Shown piece by piece: positions 13,441-23,843 of a stretch of 64,000 bases of DNA. Where the stretch lies: positions 17,734,726-17,798,725 of the forward strand of contig NC_080056.1 of the NCBI RefSeq assembly GCF_026212465.1, given 5' to 3'. The translations under genes and the position numbers were made by a program. The notes below the pieces were generated by a model, which saw only the letters and a list, made by a program, of their open reading frames with translations, was not told where the DNA came from and did no database searches. Source of the stretch: Amaranthus tricolor. Its lineage: Eukaryota > Streptophyta > Magnoliopsida > Caryophyllales > Amaranthaceae. The stretch's first letter is position 1; each line of letters starts with the position of its first letter.

Positions 13441-13980
13441 TGCTTAAATTACAATTCTCCAAAAATTAGCCATAGTTGTCTTCTTTAACATCACTGTTTT
13501 CCACCATTGATGAACCTCAATTTTTTTAAAAAAAATCAGAACAACCACATAGCTTTTATTACCTTCCCCAAATTGTATACATTTTTGTCTTCTTCAACAT
13601 CACTATTTTCCACCATTGATGAAGCTTTATTTTAAAAAAAACTACAATCGAATTCAAGCATCATTTCTTCCATTGTTAGACAATATTTATAGGTTGTAAA
13701 AGGTGAGTATGTTCGTTGGTTGAAGAAGGGAGATGAAAAAATCTGATATATTAATAAATGATGCTTTATTTTGCTTGGGAACAGGCAGTTAATCAGAAAA
13801 ATTTTCATTTTTCAAAAAAACAATAGTTTTCTTCTCTTGGGAATGACATGCGCATGATTTTTTAAAACCAGCTGTTTTTTTTAAATTAAGATATTTTCTA
13901 AATATAGTAAATTGAGAATGTGGGCTGGGCTCTTTTGAGACGCGTCTATACTATAGACGGTCTCTCAAGAGAGGGTCTGT

Positions 13981-15261
13981 ACTAATTATACTAAGATATA
14001 GTAAGTAAAAGTCCAGGGCAACTACTACGAAAATAGTGGGCCAAAAGTACTTTTAAAATAGTAGGGCCAAAAGAAAAATCCCTTGTTCAAAAGGAAAGCA
14101 AAACAAAATAAAGTATTAACGCGGGAAGAAACTAGCGATGAGCCGTTGCTAGGTTTCTGGAAAGTTAAGTTTTGGTAGAACGTTTACTCATTGATAGAAA
14201 ATTTATTCATTGATAGAATAGTTTATGCTAGTGAGAAGTGCGCCTAAGTTAAGTTACCTCAAGAGAGTTACCAATCCCAAAGATAGACTATGATCACACT
14301 TACTTTAGTATAGAAAAGCTCTATAAGGTCATGTGTTAGGTAGTCTATTAATGCCTTGGTTGAGTTGATACTACGCGTGTTTTACAAGAGTTTATGTTTT
14401 GAGAAGAGAAGTGTGAAGACCTGCACTCTACCCAAGAACACATGGTTTAGTTTGGAAAGGACGTAATGAGATTAAGAAGTATAGGTGGAAGATAAACGGT
14501 TACTATTTGTACTTGTGTCTTATGAAATCATTTTATGTTGTTGTATAACATAATGTTATCTAGTAGGTTGGCCTTATTATATTTGATGTTAGTTACTGAT
14601 GTGCACGTGTTTGTGTTTATGTTTGTTGTTTGATGACTTTCTATGAATGTCCTGCTATGACACATTGGCCTTTGGTCTAACGCTGAGCAGCAGGAGGATC
14701 ACAGACAGGCATACCAGGTATTGGAGCTTCTTTTGTCTTGCATTGCATTGGGGGAGATCAATGAGGGCGAAGCATAATCTATGTCATACCATTATCTTTT
14801 GACTTTGTAGCTCTTTATTTATATTTTGTAAACTTTGGTTTATATACGTTTTGTTATGAGGCCTTGTGTCCTCCTTTGTATATTTGTATTTCCGCTGCGT
14901 AGTTTATAACTTTGTATGGTTTTAAAGAGCTAAGTCATTCTAAAATGCAAGCGTTGACACTGGAACCTCGATCAAGGCTTGACATATTGATTTGAGAAGT
15001 CGGCGATGAATCATTCCACCGTGGTGTGAGATTTTAAAGGCAATGATGTCTTATATTAGTTTAATGTTTTATTGTGTTAATTGTTTTACTACATGTTCGA
15101 TGGTTAGCAGAGATGCTACCGAAATTTCCACTCACCTTTTTAAAGCTAATCTTTAACATATATGTATATTCTTTTCTTTTCTTTTTATGTAACATCCAAT
15201 TTTCTCCCGTCCTTTACGATTGGGTTTCGTTGGAGGGGTTGAAAAATCAGGGGTGTTACAA
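13981..15261. mobile_element. Unclassified repeat, probably chromovirus-type LTR/UTR remnant
   Basis: No ORF of note. The text around 14640-15020 (TTCCGCTGCGTAGTTTATAA, GAGGCCTTGTGTCCTCC) resembles the 3' part of plant gypsy LTRs. The short block 15190-15261 starts TGTAACATCC and ends GGGGTGTTACA, an inverted pair matching the LTR start seen at 1921. I read this as overlapping, decayed gypsy LTR pieces. Ends and family are unresolved. Confidence 0.3.
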
Positions 15262-15886
15262 GATTTGTCCCCTGATCCTACTTTGTATAGGAAGCTCATT
15301 GGTAAGCTTAATTTTTTAGCTCATACAAGGCATGACTTGTCCTACACCATTCAGACCCTTAGTCAGTCATGAAGACACCAAGAATGCCACATTGGAAAGC
15401 TTCAAAACATACATTGCACTACATTCATTCCACCTGTGGACAAGGCATAATCTAGCAGGAGGTAGTAAGCTTTGCTTGCAAGCTTTTACAGATTTCGATT
15501 GGGCTGCATGCCCTAACACCAGGAGATCCATCACTGGCTACATTCTTATGTTGGAAAATTCTCCTATTAGCTGGAAATTTAAGAAACAACAAATCGTTTC
15601 TAGATTTAGTTCTGAGGTGGAGTATAGAGCTATTGCCGATGCTGCCTCAAAAGTAGTTTGGATTATTAGGCTTTTAGAAGATCAAGGCTTAACGAAGTTA
15701 CAACCTGTTACTATTCATTGTGACAACCAATCAGCCATTCACATTGCCAAGAAACCGGTTCTTCATGAGCATACTAAATACATTGAGATAGACTGTCACT
15801 TTATCAGGGAAAAGATTGTTGAAGGTCTTCTAAATCTCACTTACTTGCCAACACAGAACCAACTGTCTAATGTTCTAACAGTTTAG
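15262..15886 (+). pseudogene. Copia reverse transcriptase / RNase H remnant
   Basis: Starts with [20 protein letters not shown], the linker between RT and RNase H in Ty1/copia pol (family: YRRLVGRLLYLTNTRPDI). After a break around 15360-15480 it continues AFTDFDWAACPNTRRSITGY, then SSEVEYRAIADAASKVVW, HCDNQSAIHIAKKPVLHEH and the C-terminal LPTQNQLSNVLT. This is the full RNase H order (D, E, D motifs). Gag, protease, integrase and most of RT are missing, and at least one frameshift or stop separates the pieces. After the stop, GTTACAACAAAGTGAGAGC and a TCTTTC-rich stretch probably belong to the 3' LTR (to about 16060). It ends roughly 300 bp before the CCB2 start, so its LTR may lie in that promoter. 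Confidence 0.85.
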
Positions 15887-16261
15887 AACTTTACTTAACA
15901 AACTAGGAGTCTCTAACCATGTGTAAAGTTTGTTACAACAAAGTGAGAGCTAGCTCTAGGGAGTCTTTCTTTCTTTCTTTCTTGTATTGCTATATATACA
16001 TAGCTGATCTCTTGTATTCATCAACTACTATAATAATAAAAATTTTGTTTCTATTTTAAATATTTAACTCTCTTTCCACATAACGTTAACATAATAAATT
16101 TGTATTGAATCAATTAAATAAATATTATTTGACCACAGCTTTTGTGGTAAATAAATTGATGGTTACAATTCACTTAAAATTTTCTTTAAGCCGAATTAGA
16201 TACTTAAGGAGTCCATATATATGTTTCTAATTTTTACAACTACAATGGACCATTGAGAAAT
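15887..16261. promoter_or_regulatory. CCB2 upstream region over copia 3' LTR remnant
   Basis: Contains a CTTTCTTTCTTTC run and a TATATATACATA motif (about 15990), probably from the copia 3' LTR, then AT-rich sequence up to the CCB2 start. No specific promoter element can be assigned with confidence. Confidence 0.3.
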
Positions 16262-17025
16262 ATGGGCAGTCTAGTCGGAAATCAGTTTCGACTGTTTGAC
16301 CTACCATTCTATTTTCGCGCCAACTCATATCATCATCTTCATAATGAAACCCGTCCTAAAACCAGAACAAATCCCAGAAAGTATTTGAAATTATTAGCTA
16401 AACTTGATGATTCTTCAACACCCACGAATTCCAAGCAAGAAGTAAATCTATCAGTCCTCCGCTTTACTTTCGGTAAGTTAATCATTCTCTGAAGCATAAA
16501 CACAAACATCTTGTGTGCGTTATTCAACAAGTTGATTTTTGTTTGTGATTTCTACTTTTTTTTTTGCATCAAAATAATTTGGGATTTTGCAGGAATTCCT
16601 GGATTTGATGAATCTTATTTGCCCAGATGGATTGGCTATGCTTTTGGATCTTTAATTATTTTGAACCATTTTGTTGGTTCAAAATCTCCAGTAACTTCAG
16701 CTCAGCTTGTAAGTTGATATCTGTATTGGATTGAGTTGTTGATTTTTTTGTGGATTAAGTAATTTAAAGTAAATTTTTTTGGATAGGTATCAGAAGCTTT
16801 GGGTCTTTCTCTGGCAGGCTTTTCTGTTACACTTCCATACTTGGGAAGGTTTCTCAAGGTAAATGCCTTAATTTAAATGTTATTACTGGTTCTGCTCTCA
16901 TGCTTCATAATAACTATGAACTTTCGAATAACTAAATATGTTATGGAAGAGGTCATGGAAGATGGTCTTTATCATGTTGGTAATAATTGCATGAGAGTTC
17001 TTTTCTTTTCTTTTGTTTATTTGTT

Positions 17026-17068
<43 letters not shown>

Positions 17069-20000
17069 GCTTTTTAGAGGTGGTCTTTGATTGGGTTTCT
17101 TGATTATTGGTGGGTACATAAAAATTAATTAATTGGACAGCGCAGGGGAAAAAATGCTCTTATCTGTAAGTATGAACTATGAAGTACCCATGTTTAACAA
17201 AGAAGGTCCAAACTCTCTTTGACCTAGTAGCTAAGAAAAATCTCTTAGTGAAGCTGTGAAGGATTTTATTAGTAGTTGAAGATTAAGTCAATTGATTGCT
17301 TGTCAGAAGAGTAGAAGGCTGAAACTCTGACGAGCTTAATATGAATAACAGGAGTGAAGAATGGGATGACTAATTGAGATATTTTGGAGCATATGATGAT
17401 ACATAGTAATAGTTAGAGGAGGATAATACATGTAAATGGTCATTGTAGTTGATTTTCTTAGTTGTAGATTAGTGTTAGGTAAGGCTGAATGAAGGAACAA
17501 TCTTTGTTAGCAATAACTTTCCACGTTGATTTGTGTTGGTTCGTGTATTTAACCCCATACTGTTGGGACCGAGGCTTAATCATTTTTGTGATATCCATCC
17601 TCTATAGTGAGTATCATTTATAAGTGCTACGATAAGATGCTTAATAAGTTGTGATTTTTCTACCATTTAGAAAGAAATTATTACTAGATCGTTCAAAAGA
17701 TTTATTTTTCTTTGAAATATTTGTTTTACATTTATCATCTGCTATGGTCCAACTAAAACTGCCTACTTAGCTTTGCTTATCACTAAACCTTAACAAATAA
17801 AGGAATATTCAAACACCCTTGCAATCTTTATTATAGTGGAGCCTCCTATGTGTAGTGCTACAACTTTTTTTTTCTGCAGAACTAGAATCAATTTCTTCAT
17901 ATGCGTTTTCTAAGATCACACAGTTTGATATTATATACAAGTTTCTTAGTTCATTATGTTCATTTGCTAAATGGCCCTTCTTTTTGTTTTATGCTAGAGC
18001 CAATTTTTATCGGATAATGTAAAAGTAGGATGCAATCAGCTTGTGTGCATTTTGGTAATTTTATAGACCTAATAGTTGAAAGACTTGTGACCTAATACTT
18101 TAATACTTGACAGGGAGCAACACCGGAGGAGCTAACAAATCTCCCTCAACGTGCTCAACAAACTTTTGTAATGTCCCAAAATGTTTCAGATACCCTCAAG
18201 GAGGATCTTGCTTGGACGACATATATTTTACTACGTAATACAAAGTCTATCTCAGTAGTAAGTTTTTCTTGAATAATGCAACAATCTATGGATTATGGTA
18301 GCTAGAAAATTTGGTTAGATACTTATACCCTTCCCCTCCAAACATTTATTTTTTAAAAGGAATTTTATGGTTTAAATTTCAGCTTATAGCTTTGCAAGAT
18401 GTGATATGTGTACGTGGCTATTGGAACTTACCAGAAAATTTATCCAAGGATGATATTCTTAATTGGTTTATGGATAAAATAAAGAAACGTGGACTGTCAG
18501 ATGTGGACGAGACACTCTATTTTTCTCAAGGCACAGGTGAATTGTGAATGGGCTTCATATTTTTACTGTCTCTTCTGAGTGTGTTTAACTGTCTACGGGG
18601 TAGGCTGCAACATCAAAAAAACAAAACAAATTTAACCTATAGGTCATAAAGCTTTCTTAGTGACTCTAATCGATATACATTTGATTTTTCCAGCATGCGA
18701 TGATTAAATAAGTACTTATAGCTGCAAATTTGGATCCTCTGGTGTGCTTTTTGGTACATCTCTGCTCACAATATTTTTATTTGTAGTATAGACTCAAGCC
18801 CACCCTATATTGTTTGGAGTAAGACATTGACATAGTTGTTTATGTTGTATTGAGTCAGGATCTACGATAAATATTATAAAGAAGGACATTAGTTTGTTAA
18901 GTTGTTCCAATAAGTAACCTACAAGCTACGAGTTGTTTATGGTTTGGGTCTAGAGTTACAGGTGAACTCTAAGGGTGCCAACTAACCTCTGTTAGGTTGC
19001 TTGGATTGAGTACAAGTCTACTAGGCATGACTAATAACTTCTGCAAGCTTAAATCATTGACTCCAATGTTTTATATATTGTCCCTTGGTTTTTTTAGAAG
19101 GTTTTGCAATGTCTTTCTGTAATTCTCGTTGGGTTTGGCTCCCATGAGGTTCTCACTATGTAATATATTGCAATTTTGCATGGAGTTCTGAATCTTGGAG
19201 CTAATTGGGAAGAATTTTATTTTGAACCTAGGCTATTTTCGGGAATCTCAAAGGTTCTATACTGTTCTTGTCAAAAACTCGTGTTCTTAAAATGGGGATT
19301 AATGCAACTAAGAAGAAACTAGGGAAATTTTTGGTTGAACTTGAAAAGGGTTCTTGAAATTTACTCTAGCTTAAATAGGGACTCGCATAAATGAAAGGTC
19401 TAACGCAATGGACTACAACTTTTCTTAGGCTATAAACTTAGTATTTGGTATGCAATTGTAAATGAGAATTATGAACTACAATAGGCATAGGGTGACCAAG
19501 TAGGCTTCCTCTTTTTCTTGCGTTTCCTTTTCTCGAGCCATTTGGTCCGCATTGGATACATGATCACAAAGTGAGTTGCTTAATAACCGGGAGCAGAATC
19601 AGAGTGGCATTTCATCATCATCATCAAACCGAGTGTATCCCGCTTATAGGAACTATTATCAGGGTCTGGGAAGGAATGGAAGACGATAAACCCAATAAAA
19701 GAAGTTGCGGTCAAAGAGTCCCTCGGCTCCAAAAAGATCATCTGAAAAAGAGATTCCTTCAACTAATTGCAAGCTGATCGGGACTTTACGTCCTTCAATA
19801 GTAATACCGCAAGTGCACGGCGTAGCATAGCACGTCGGCAAGTACGAGTCGAATCCATAGGGAGTGGGGTGTATATCAAGGGATTCTCGATTGATTTGTT
19901 GGTTCAACAACGTATTTATAGATGTTTGTTGGTGTAATTAACTAAAATAAGCAAATAAAGACTAAAGCTAAAACAAAGCATAAAACAAGTAAAGATGTTA

Positions 20001-22731
20001 GTTAACCAAGAACATAAGATTTAAGGCAATACAAACATATGAAAAAGTAATATGATGATGAAGAGGCAAAGGCTAGACTTTTTCAACAAAATACTGTTTA
20101 CTAATCTTCAACTTAAGGTCATGGATATGGGTTATGGGGAATAATGTATCTTGGATACTATTGTTCTCTCTCAAGCAACAAAAGCTTCCTAAAACATACT
20201 CAACTACCTATTCTCATGGAGCTAAGCATATTTTAAGACATGGAGTACACATTCATCATTTCCAATCAAAACATCTATCTATTCTCATGGAGATCATTCA
20301 ATTTTCAAGCATAGACTATTATCAGAAATCGACTCTCGCCCTCAATCCAATGACACTACAATAATAGCAAAATCCATTTCAAACCATAAACAACACAAAC
20401 CAAGCCAAAGGTAAAGAAAGTAATTGAGACTACATACATGTGATAATATCTAGCCTAAGCCAAATTGAACTACTCACTCATATTGAAATTGAACATAACT
20501 AAAGACATTGAATTCATGATAAATAACAACAAAACCAAAAGCAGTAAAGTGTAGAGAATAGGAATTACTAACTTGGAATTCAATCCAAGGAAGACAACCA
20601 AATGAAGAATTAATGAATACCAATGATAAACTCCATAAAGTTTCAATTGCAATTCAAATGCTTGATGAAATGCTTCAATAGAATTAACTTAATCTCAATT
20701 ACATTAATGTATCAAATGATCTTCAATGATAAATCAAAAGCTTGAACTATCTAATAAGTGTTTGAGTAGAAAAATGCAATTAAGAATACAAGACTAGAAT
20801 CATGGAAAGTACATAAGGAAGTTTAAAACTAACAAATACCAAAGAAAGCTTGAAGTACAGAAAAATGAGTAGTAAAAGGAATGGATGATTTGCTTGAGCC
20901 TTCTTCTTCTCTATTTATAGGGGGGAGGACAAGTGGTGGTGGTGGCTTCATGATTTCTCCACTATGTGTGAGATAGGTAGGCTATAGATGGGTGGCAAAT
21001 AGGGATGGTGGAGTAGTAAAGTATGAGAGGCATAAGAAATGGGTAGGGCATCCAATCAGCAGCTTTTAAAAGTGTAATTATTTTTGACCGCCCAAATCGC
21101 TCGACCCTAGCCACTCCGCTCAACCTGTCGAGCGAGCATCAGGTATGCAGGTTAAAATCTTTAAAAACAGAGCAGTCACTAAAAAAGGCTCCGCTCGACC
21201 GAGCTCGCTCGCTCGACCCATTGAAAATGCTTCTGTCGACATTCAAAAGCTACTGAAAGTGAATAGTACTTTCACTCGACCTGAGCCAACATTGCTTTAC
21301 GGGTCGAGCGGCCTTCAGGATGGTCCTGCTCAGCTTCTATCTCTAATACAAGTCTTTTTTATGTTCAAGCAAGCTTGGCTCGACCCAGTTTTGGCCGAGT
21401 GGGCTTAGAAAGGTCTACTTTAGCTCCTTTTGGCCTTGTTTCCTTGACTTGGGTCATCAAGACTTTGATTACTTGAGCTTTTGGAGTTAAGTGAGTATTG
21501 AATGCGCCAAATGTACTTGGTTTGTGATCGGTTTTGTTGAATATTACCTAAAATGCACAAAAACACCAAAATACCTATCCAAGCATAAAATCCCAAATCA
21601 AGCAAGCATAGTTATGCAAAAGCGCAATACAATAAAGCCAAATAATGGGGATAAAATATGAATAAAATGCAGCTAACACAATTCTGCATCTTACAACACA
21701 AGCTTGATCCTTATATAAATTGAAAGTAAATAAAAATATTAGATAAAGCGATATGTATAAGGCAAAAAGCAATTACAAAATGTAAGTGAAAGAGTATTAG
21801 TAGTCTAAGACAAGAATTAGGGACAAAAACATACTTCTAATAGCCAATCGATAGAGAAACATACTTCTAGAGTGGCATTTATTGACAATTATTAAAGGAG
21901 AACCAATTGTTTTGGTTTTGACTTGTTAGAGCCAATATTAGGAGATACCAGTTCAGAGTCCAGACGATAGAGAAACAGATTGGAAAAGGACACAAACATT
22001 TCATAGAAACTAAAGGGATTAGATAGAGTTGTTCTAGCAAAAATATTCAACTACTGTGGATGACATAGTATTCTGTGTAACTGACCCTATCCTTGATGGA
22101 TTGTTCATTCTATTGCTTCTTCTCTATCATTCAAAGGGCATCATATGTAGATCTCATGATTGCGCAAAACATGGTATTTTCATGTGTATAAGTTTTCCAT
22201 CCAAATTGATGTGTTATACCCTGTTTAGTCCAGTGTCATCTTTGTTTCAGATCACTTTGTGTTCAATTCTTCACTGTTCAGGGTGCGACATAGTGTGTAT
22301 AGAGGCGAAGAAATAGACCATTTGAGCTAATGCTCTCTTACAGAAATTACTTGTGGAAGAACTGTAATTGCGATGATCTTTATCTATCACAATATTTAGA
22401 TTTGTGAGATATTGCAATTCTTAAATTTGTGAGAAGTTCCTATTGCAAGGACACTCCAATTGCTGATTTTTTCACGTAAAGTGCTGATTTCTGTGTTTTG
22501 CAGGAACTAATGATGTCAATGGTTCATTATATTACAGGTTCAGTACTGGAGGAGGCTATTCCTGAGGAGACTGGTTCTATTTTAATACAGCCACTTCGCT
22601 CTACAAATCCAAAGAGTGAGGGAAAGGAGAACGTTGTAGGATTTGTGCTTGTAGGTTCAAGTATAAGCTACGCTTATGATGAAAAAGATGTCTTGTGGAT
22701 AAAAGCCATAGCCAACAAATTAAAAGGTTAG
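16262..22731 (+). CDS. CCB2: Cofactor assembly of complex C subunit B, CCB2 (haem c-i attachment to cytochrome b6)
   Basis: Thylakoid protein needed for covalent binding of haem c-i to cytochrome b6 (CCB pathway), hence for a working cytochrome b6f complex. Six exons, GT-AG and in phase: 16262-16472, 16593-16708, 16787-16858, 18114-18257, 18383-18536, 22538-22731, giving 296 aa. I start at ATG 16262 (MGSLVGNQF); an upstream in-frame TTG is not a plant start. The first 60 residues are basic and Ser/Thr-rich, fitting a plastid transit peptide. Then LSVLRFTFGIPGFDESYLPR, a first membrane segment (WIGYAFGSLIILNHFVG) and a second (GLSLAGFSVTLPYLGRFL), a soluble domain (LKEDLAWTTYILLRNT, VRGYWNLPENLSKDD) and the end AYDEKDVLWIKAIANKLKG. 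This matches my memory of Arabidopsis CCB2 along its length. For the last exon, acceptor 22537 is chosen over 22503 because only it keeps the frame. Intron 5 (4.0 kb) is repeat-filled. Confidence 0.93.
17030..17067. repeat. Poly-T tract in CCB2 intron 3
   Basis: An uninterrupted run of more than 35 T residues after TTTGTTTC. It may be the tail of an inverted SINE/LINE insertion or simple slippage; no flanking duplication was recognised. Homopolymer length is error-prone in assemblies. Confidence 0.85.
19612..19730 (-). mobile_element. SINE relative in CCB2 intron 5, minus strand
   Basis: On the minus strand it reads GAGCCGAGGGACTCTTTGAC, CCCAGACCCTGATAATAG and GCGGGATACACTCGGTTTGA, followed by GATGATGATGA. 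This is the same order and nearly the same words as the SINE at 9607-9742, so both belong to one Au-like family with a GAT-type tail. No convincing target duplication was found, and the copies differ at many positions, so it is an older insertion. Confidence 0.65.
19780..21780. mobile_element. Unclassified repeat insertion in CCB2 intron 5
   Basis: Starts with TACCGCAAGTGCACGGCGTA and GTCGAATCCATAGGGAGTGG, a motif pair I have seen repeatedly in plant interspersed repeats of uncertain class. It continues as AT-rich, A-biased sequence (20000-20880). At about 21090-21400 there is a cluster of GCTCGACC / GGTCGAGC motifs in both orientations. Near 21545-21640 it has AAAATGCACAAAAACACCAA. No coding domain was found. 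It probably accounts for much of the unusual length of this intron. The ends are approximate. Confidence 0.4.
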
Positions 22732-23843
22732 GCGATAAGCATAGGTTCTGAAATATCATAGTTCTTGTGTGTCAGGCCACCAGATTAAAATGTAGTCTGC
22801 AATTTTCTTATTTTAGTGACTTTGTGAATGACTTGCATTATAGTGTGTTACCTTGTGATATATATGCTGCATATTCTTTTTGATTGATTATGTAAAATTC
22901 GTTTATACTTTGTCATGTTGAAGGATATCTATTACCTTTGCTGAACCGGGATGTGTAGATAGATTAATAACTGAAAATCTCAAAATTTAGTGTAATTTGG
23001 AATAGGTTCTTTGATAAAAATGTGGCCTGTGGTGAACTTATCAATGGCAGTTGCTTATTGTACATGTCTTGAGTTAATTTTGTGTCATCCTTTTGTTTCA
23101 TAAATCTTTATAAAAGAACATAAAGCTTTTACTTTTGAAGTGTTCTCAACTTGATGTAAAAGATCATGCAGATAGAAACTAGTGTTAGAGATCATGCTTC
23201 AAATGTTGATTAACAATAAATGTTCTCAAATTTGGTAATAGTACCATCTATCCTTTTTTAACTATAAGAACTTTCACTTTGAAGGTTTTATTGACTTGCT
23301 GTAGATAGATAGTAAAACATAGGTGCCACCACCTCCAACACAGAAAAAATAAGGGGAAAATATAGATTAATATATAGTTTTTTGCAGACGCTAAGTAAAT
23401 AAAAAATGCCAGAATGACCAAGTGAACAAGATTATAAACAAGGGTAAATTTTCCCCTTATTTTTTATAAAAAGCATAAATTTTCATTTTACCCAAGGGTA
23501 AATAAACAAGATTATAAATTTTACCAAATAAAAAATTTACGCTAAGTAGTGAACTATGCTTTTTATAAATTTTTGTAGGTGTTAGGACTCAGGATAAACA
23601 AGAATTTCTCTGTTCTGTCTTGTAAGTGTGATCTATTCAGTAATAACGTTTTGCTACTCTCTGAAGTAGGAATGACCAAGTGTTATTCCCTGTTTCCATA
23701 TGACTTGTTGGAGTATTATCTTTCCTTTCATTTTACCCCTAAGTCAGTCTCTTTCTTCCAACTTCTGTTAGGCTGAACAAGAGTTTATGAAAAGGAGCTC
23801 CAAACTTGGACAATTTCTCATGTTGTAGAGTAGACTTGGTCTT
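22732..23843. other. Tail-to-tail spacer between CCB2 and CRR1
   Basis: About 1.1 kb that must hold both 3' UTRs. It is AT-rich with no coding signal. Around 23430-23575 there is an imperfect inverted repeat (CCCTTATTTTTTATAAAAAGCATAAA against CTATGCTTTTTATAAATTTT, shown in part), possibly a small MITE. Poly(A) signals cannot be assigned with confidence. Confidence 0.5.

Larger units (their letters stand above)
11054..13980. mobile_element. Mutator-type non-autonomous foldback element, about 2.9 kb
   Basis: The left end carries TTGAGACTGTCTATACAAGA, and the right end, read in reverse complement, TTGAGAGACCGTCTATAGTA. Both are the GAGACYGTCTATA type. The flanks share ACTAATTAC / ACTAATTAT, a plausible 9 bp target duplication. 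Inner homology is also inverted: CTTCATCAATGGTAGAAATAG and TGTTGAAGAAGAC on the left (about 11460-11530) recur in reverse complement twice on the right (about 13480-13625). No transposase is present. The middle holds an LTR-like segment and a minisatellite, listed separately. Exact ends may be off by a few bases. Confidence 0.6.

Noticed and set aside
15190..15261. Tiny 70 bp element bounded by TGTAACATCC and GGGGTGTTACA
   Set aside because: The inverted ends are more easily explained as two overlapping gypsy LTR boundaries than as an independent transposon; no target duplication was found.
16253..16261. Earlier start for CCB2 at a TTG codon
   Set aside because: Plant nuclear genes rarely start at TTG, and ATG at 16262 gives a sensible transit peptide. 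I also saw no conserved sequence upstream.
22504..22537. Alternative start of the last CCB2 exon at 22504
   Set aside because: It adds 34 bases and shifts the frame, stopping soon after. The acceptor ending at 22537 restores the family C-terminus.
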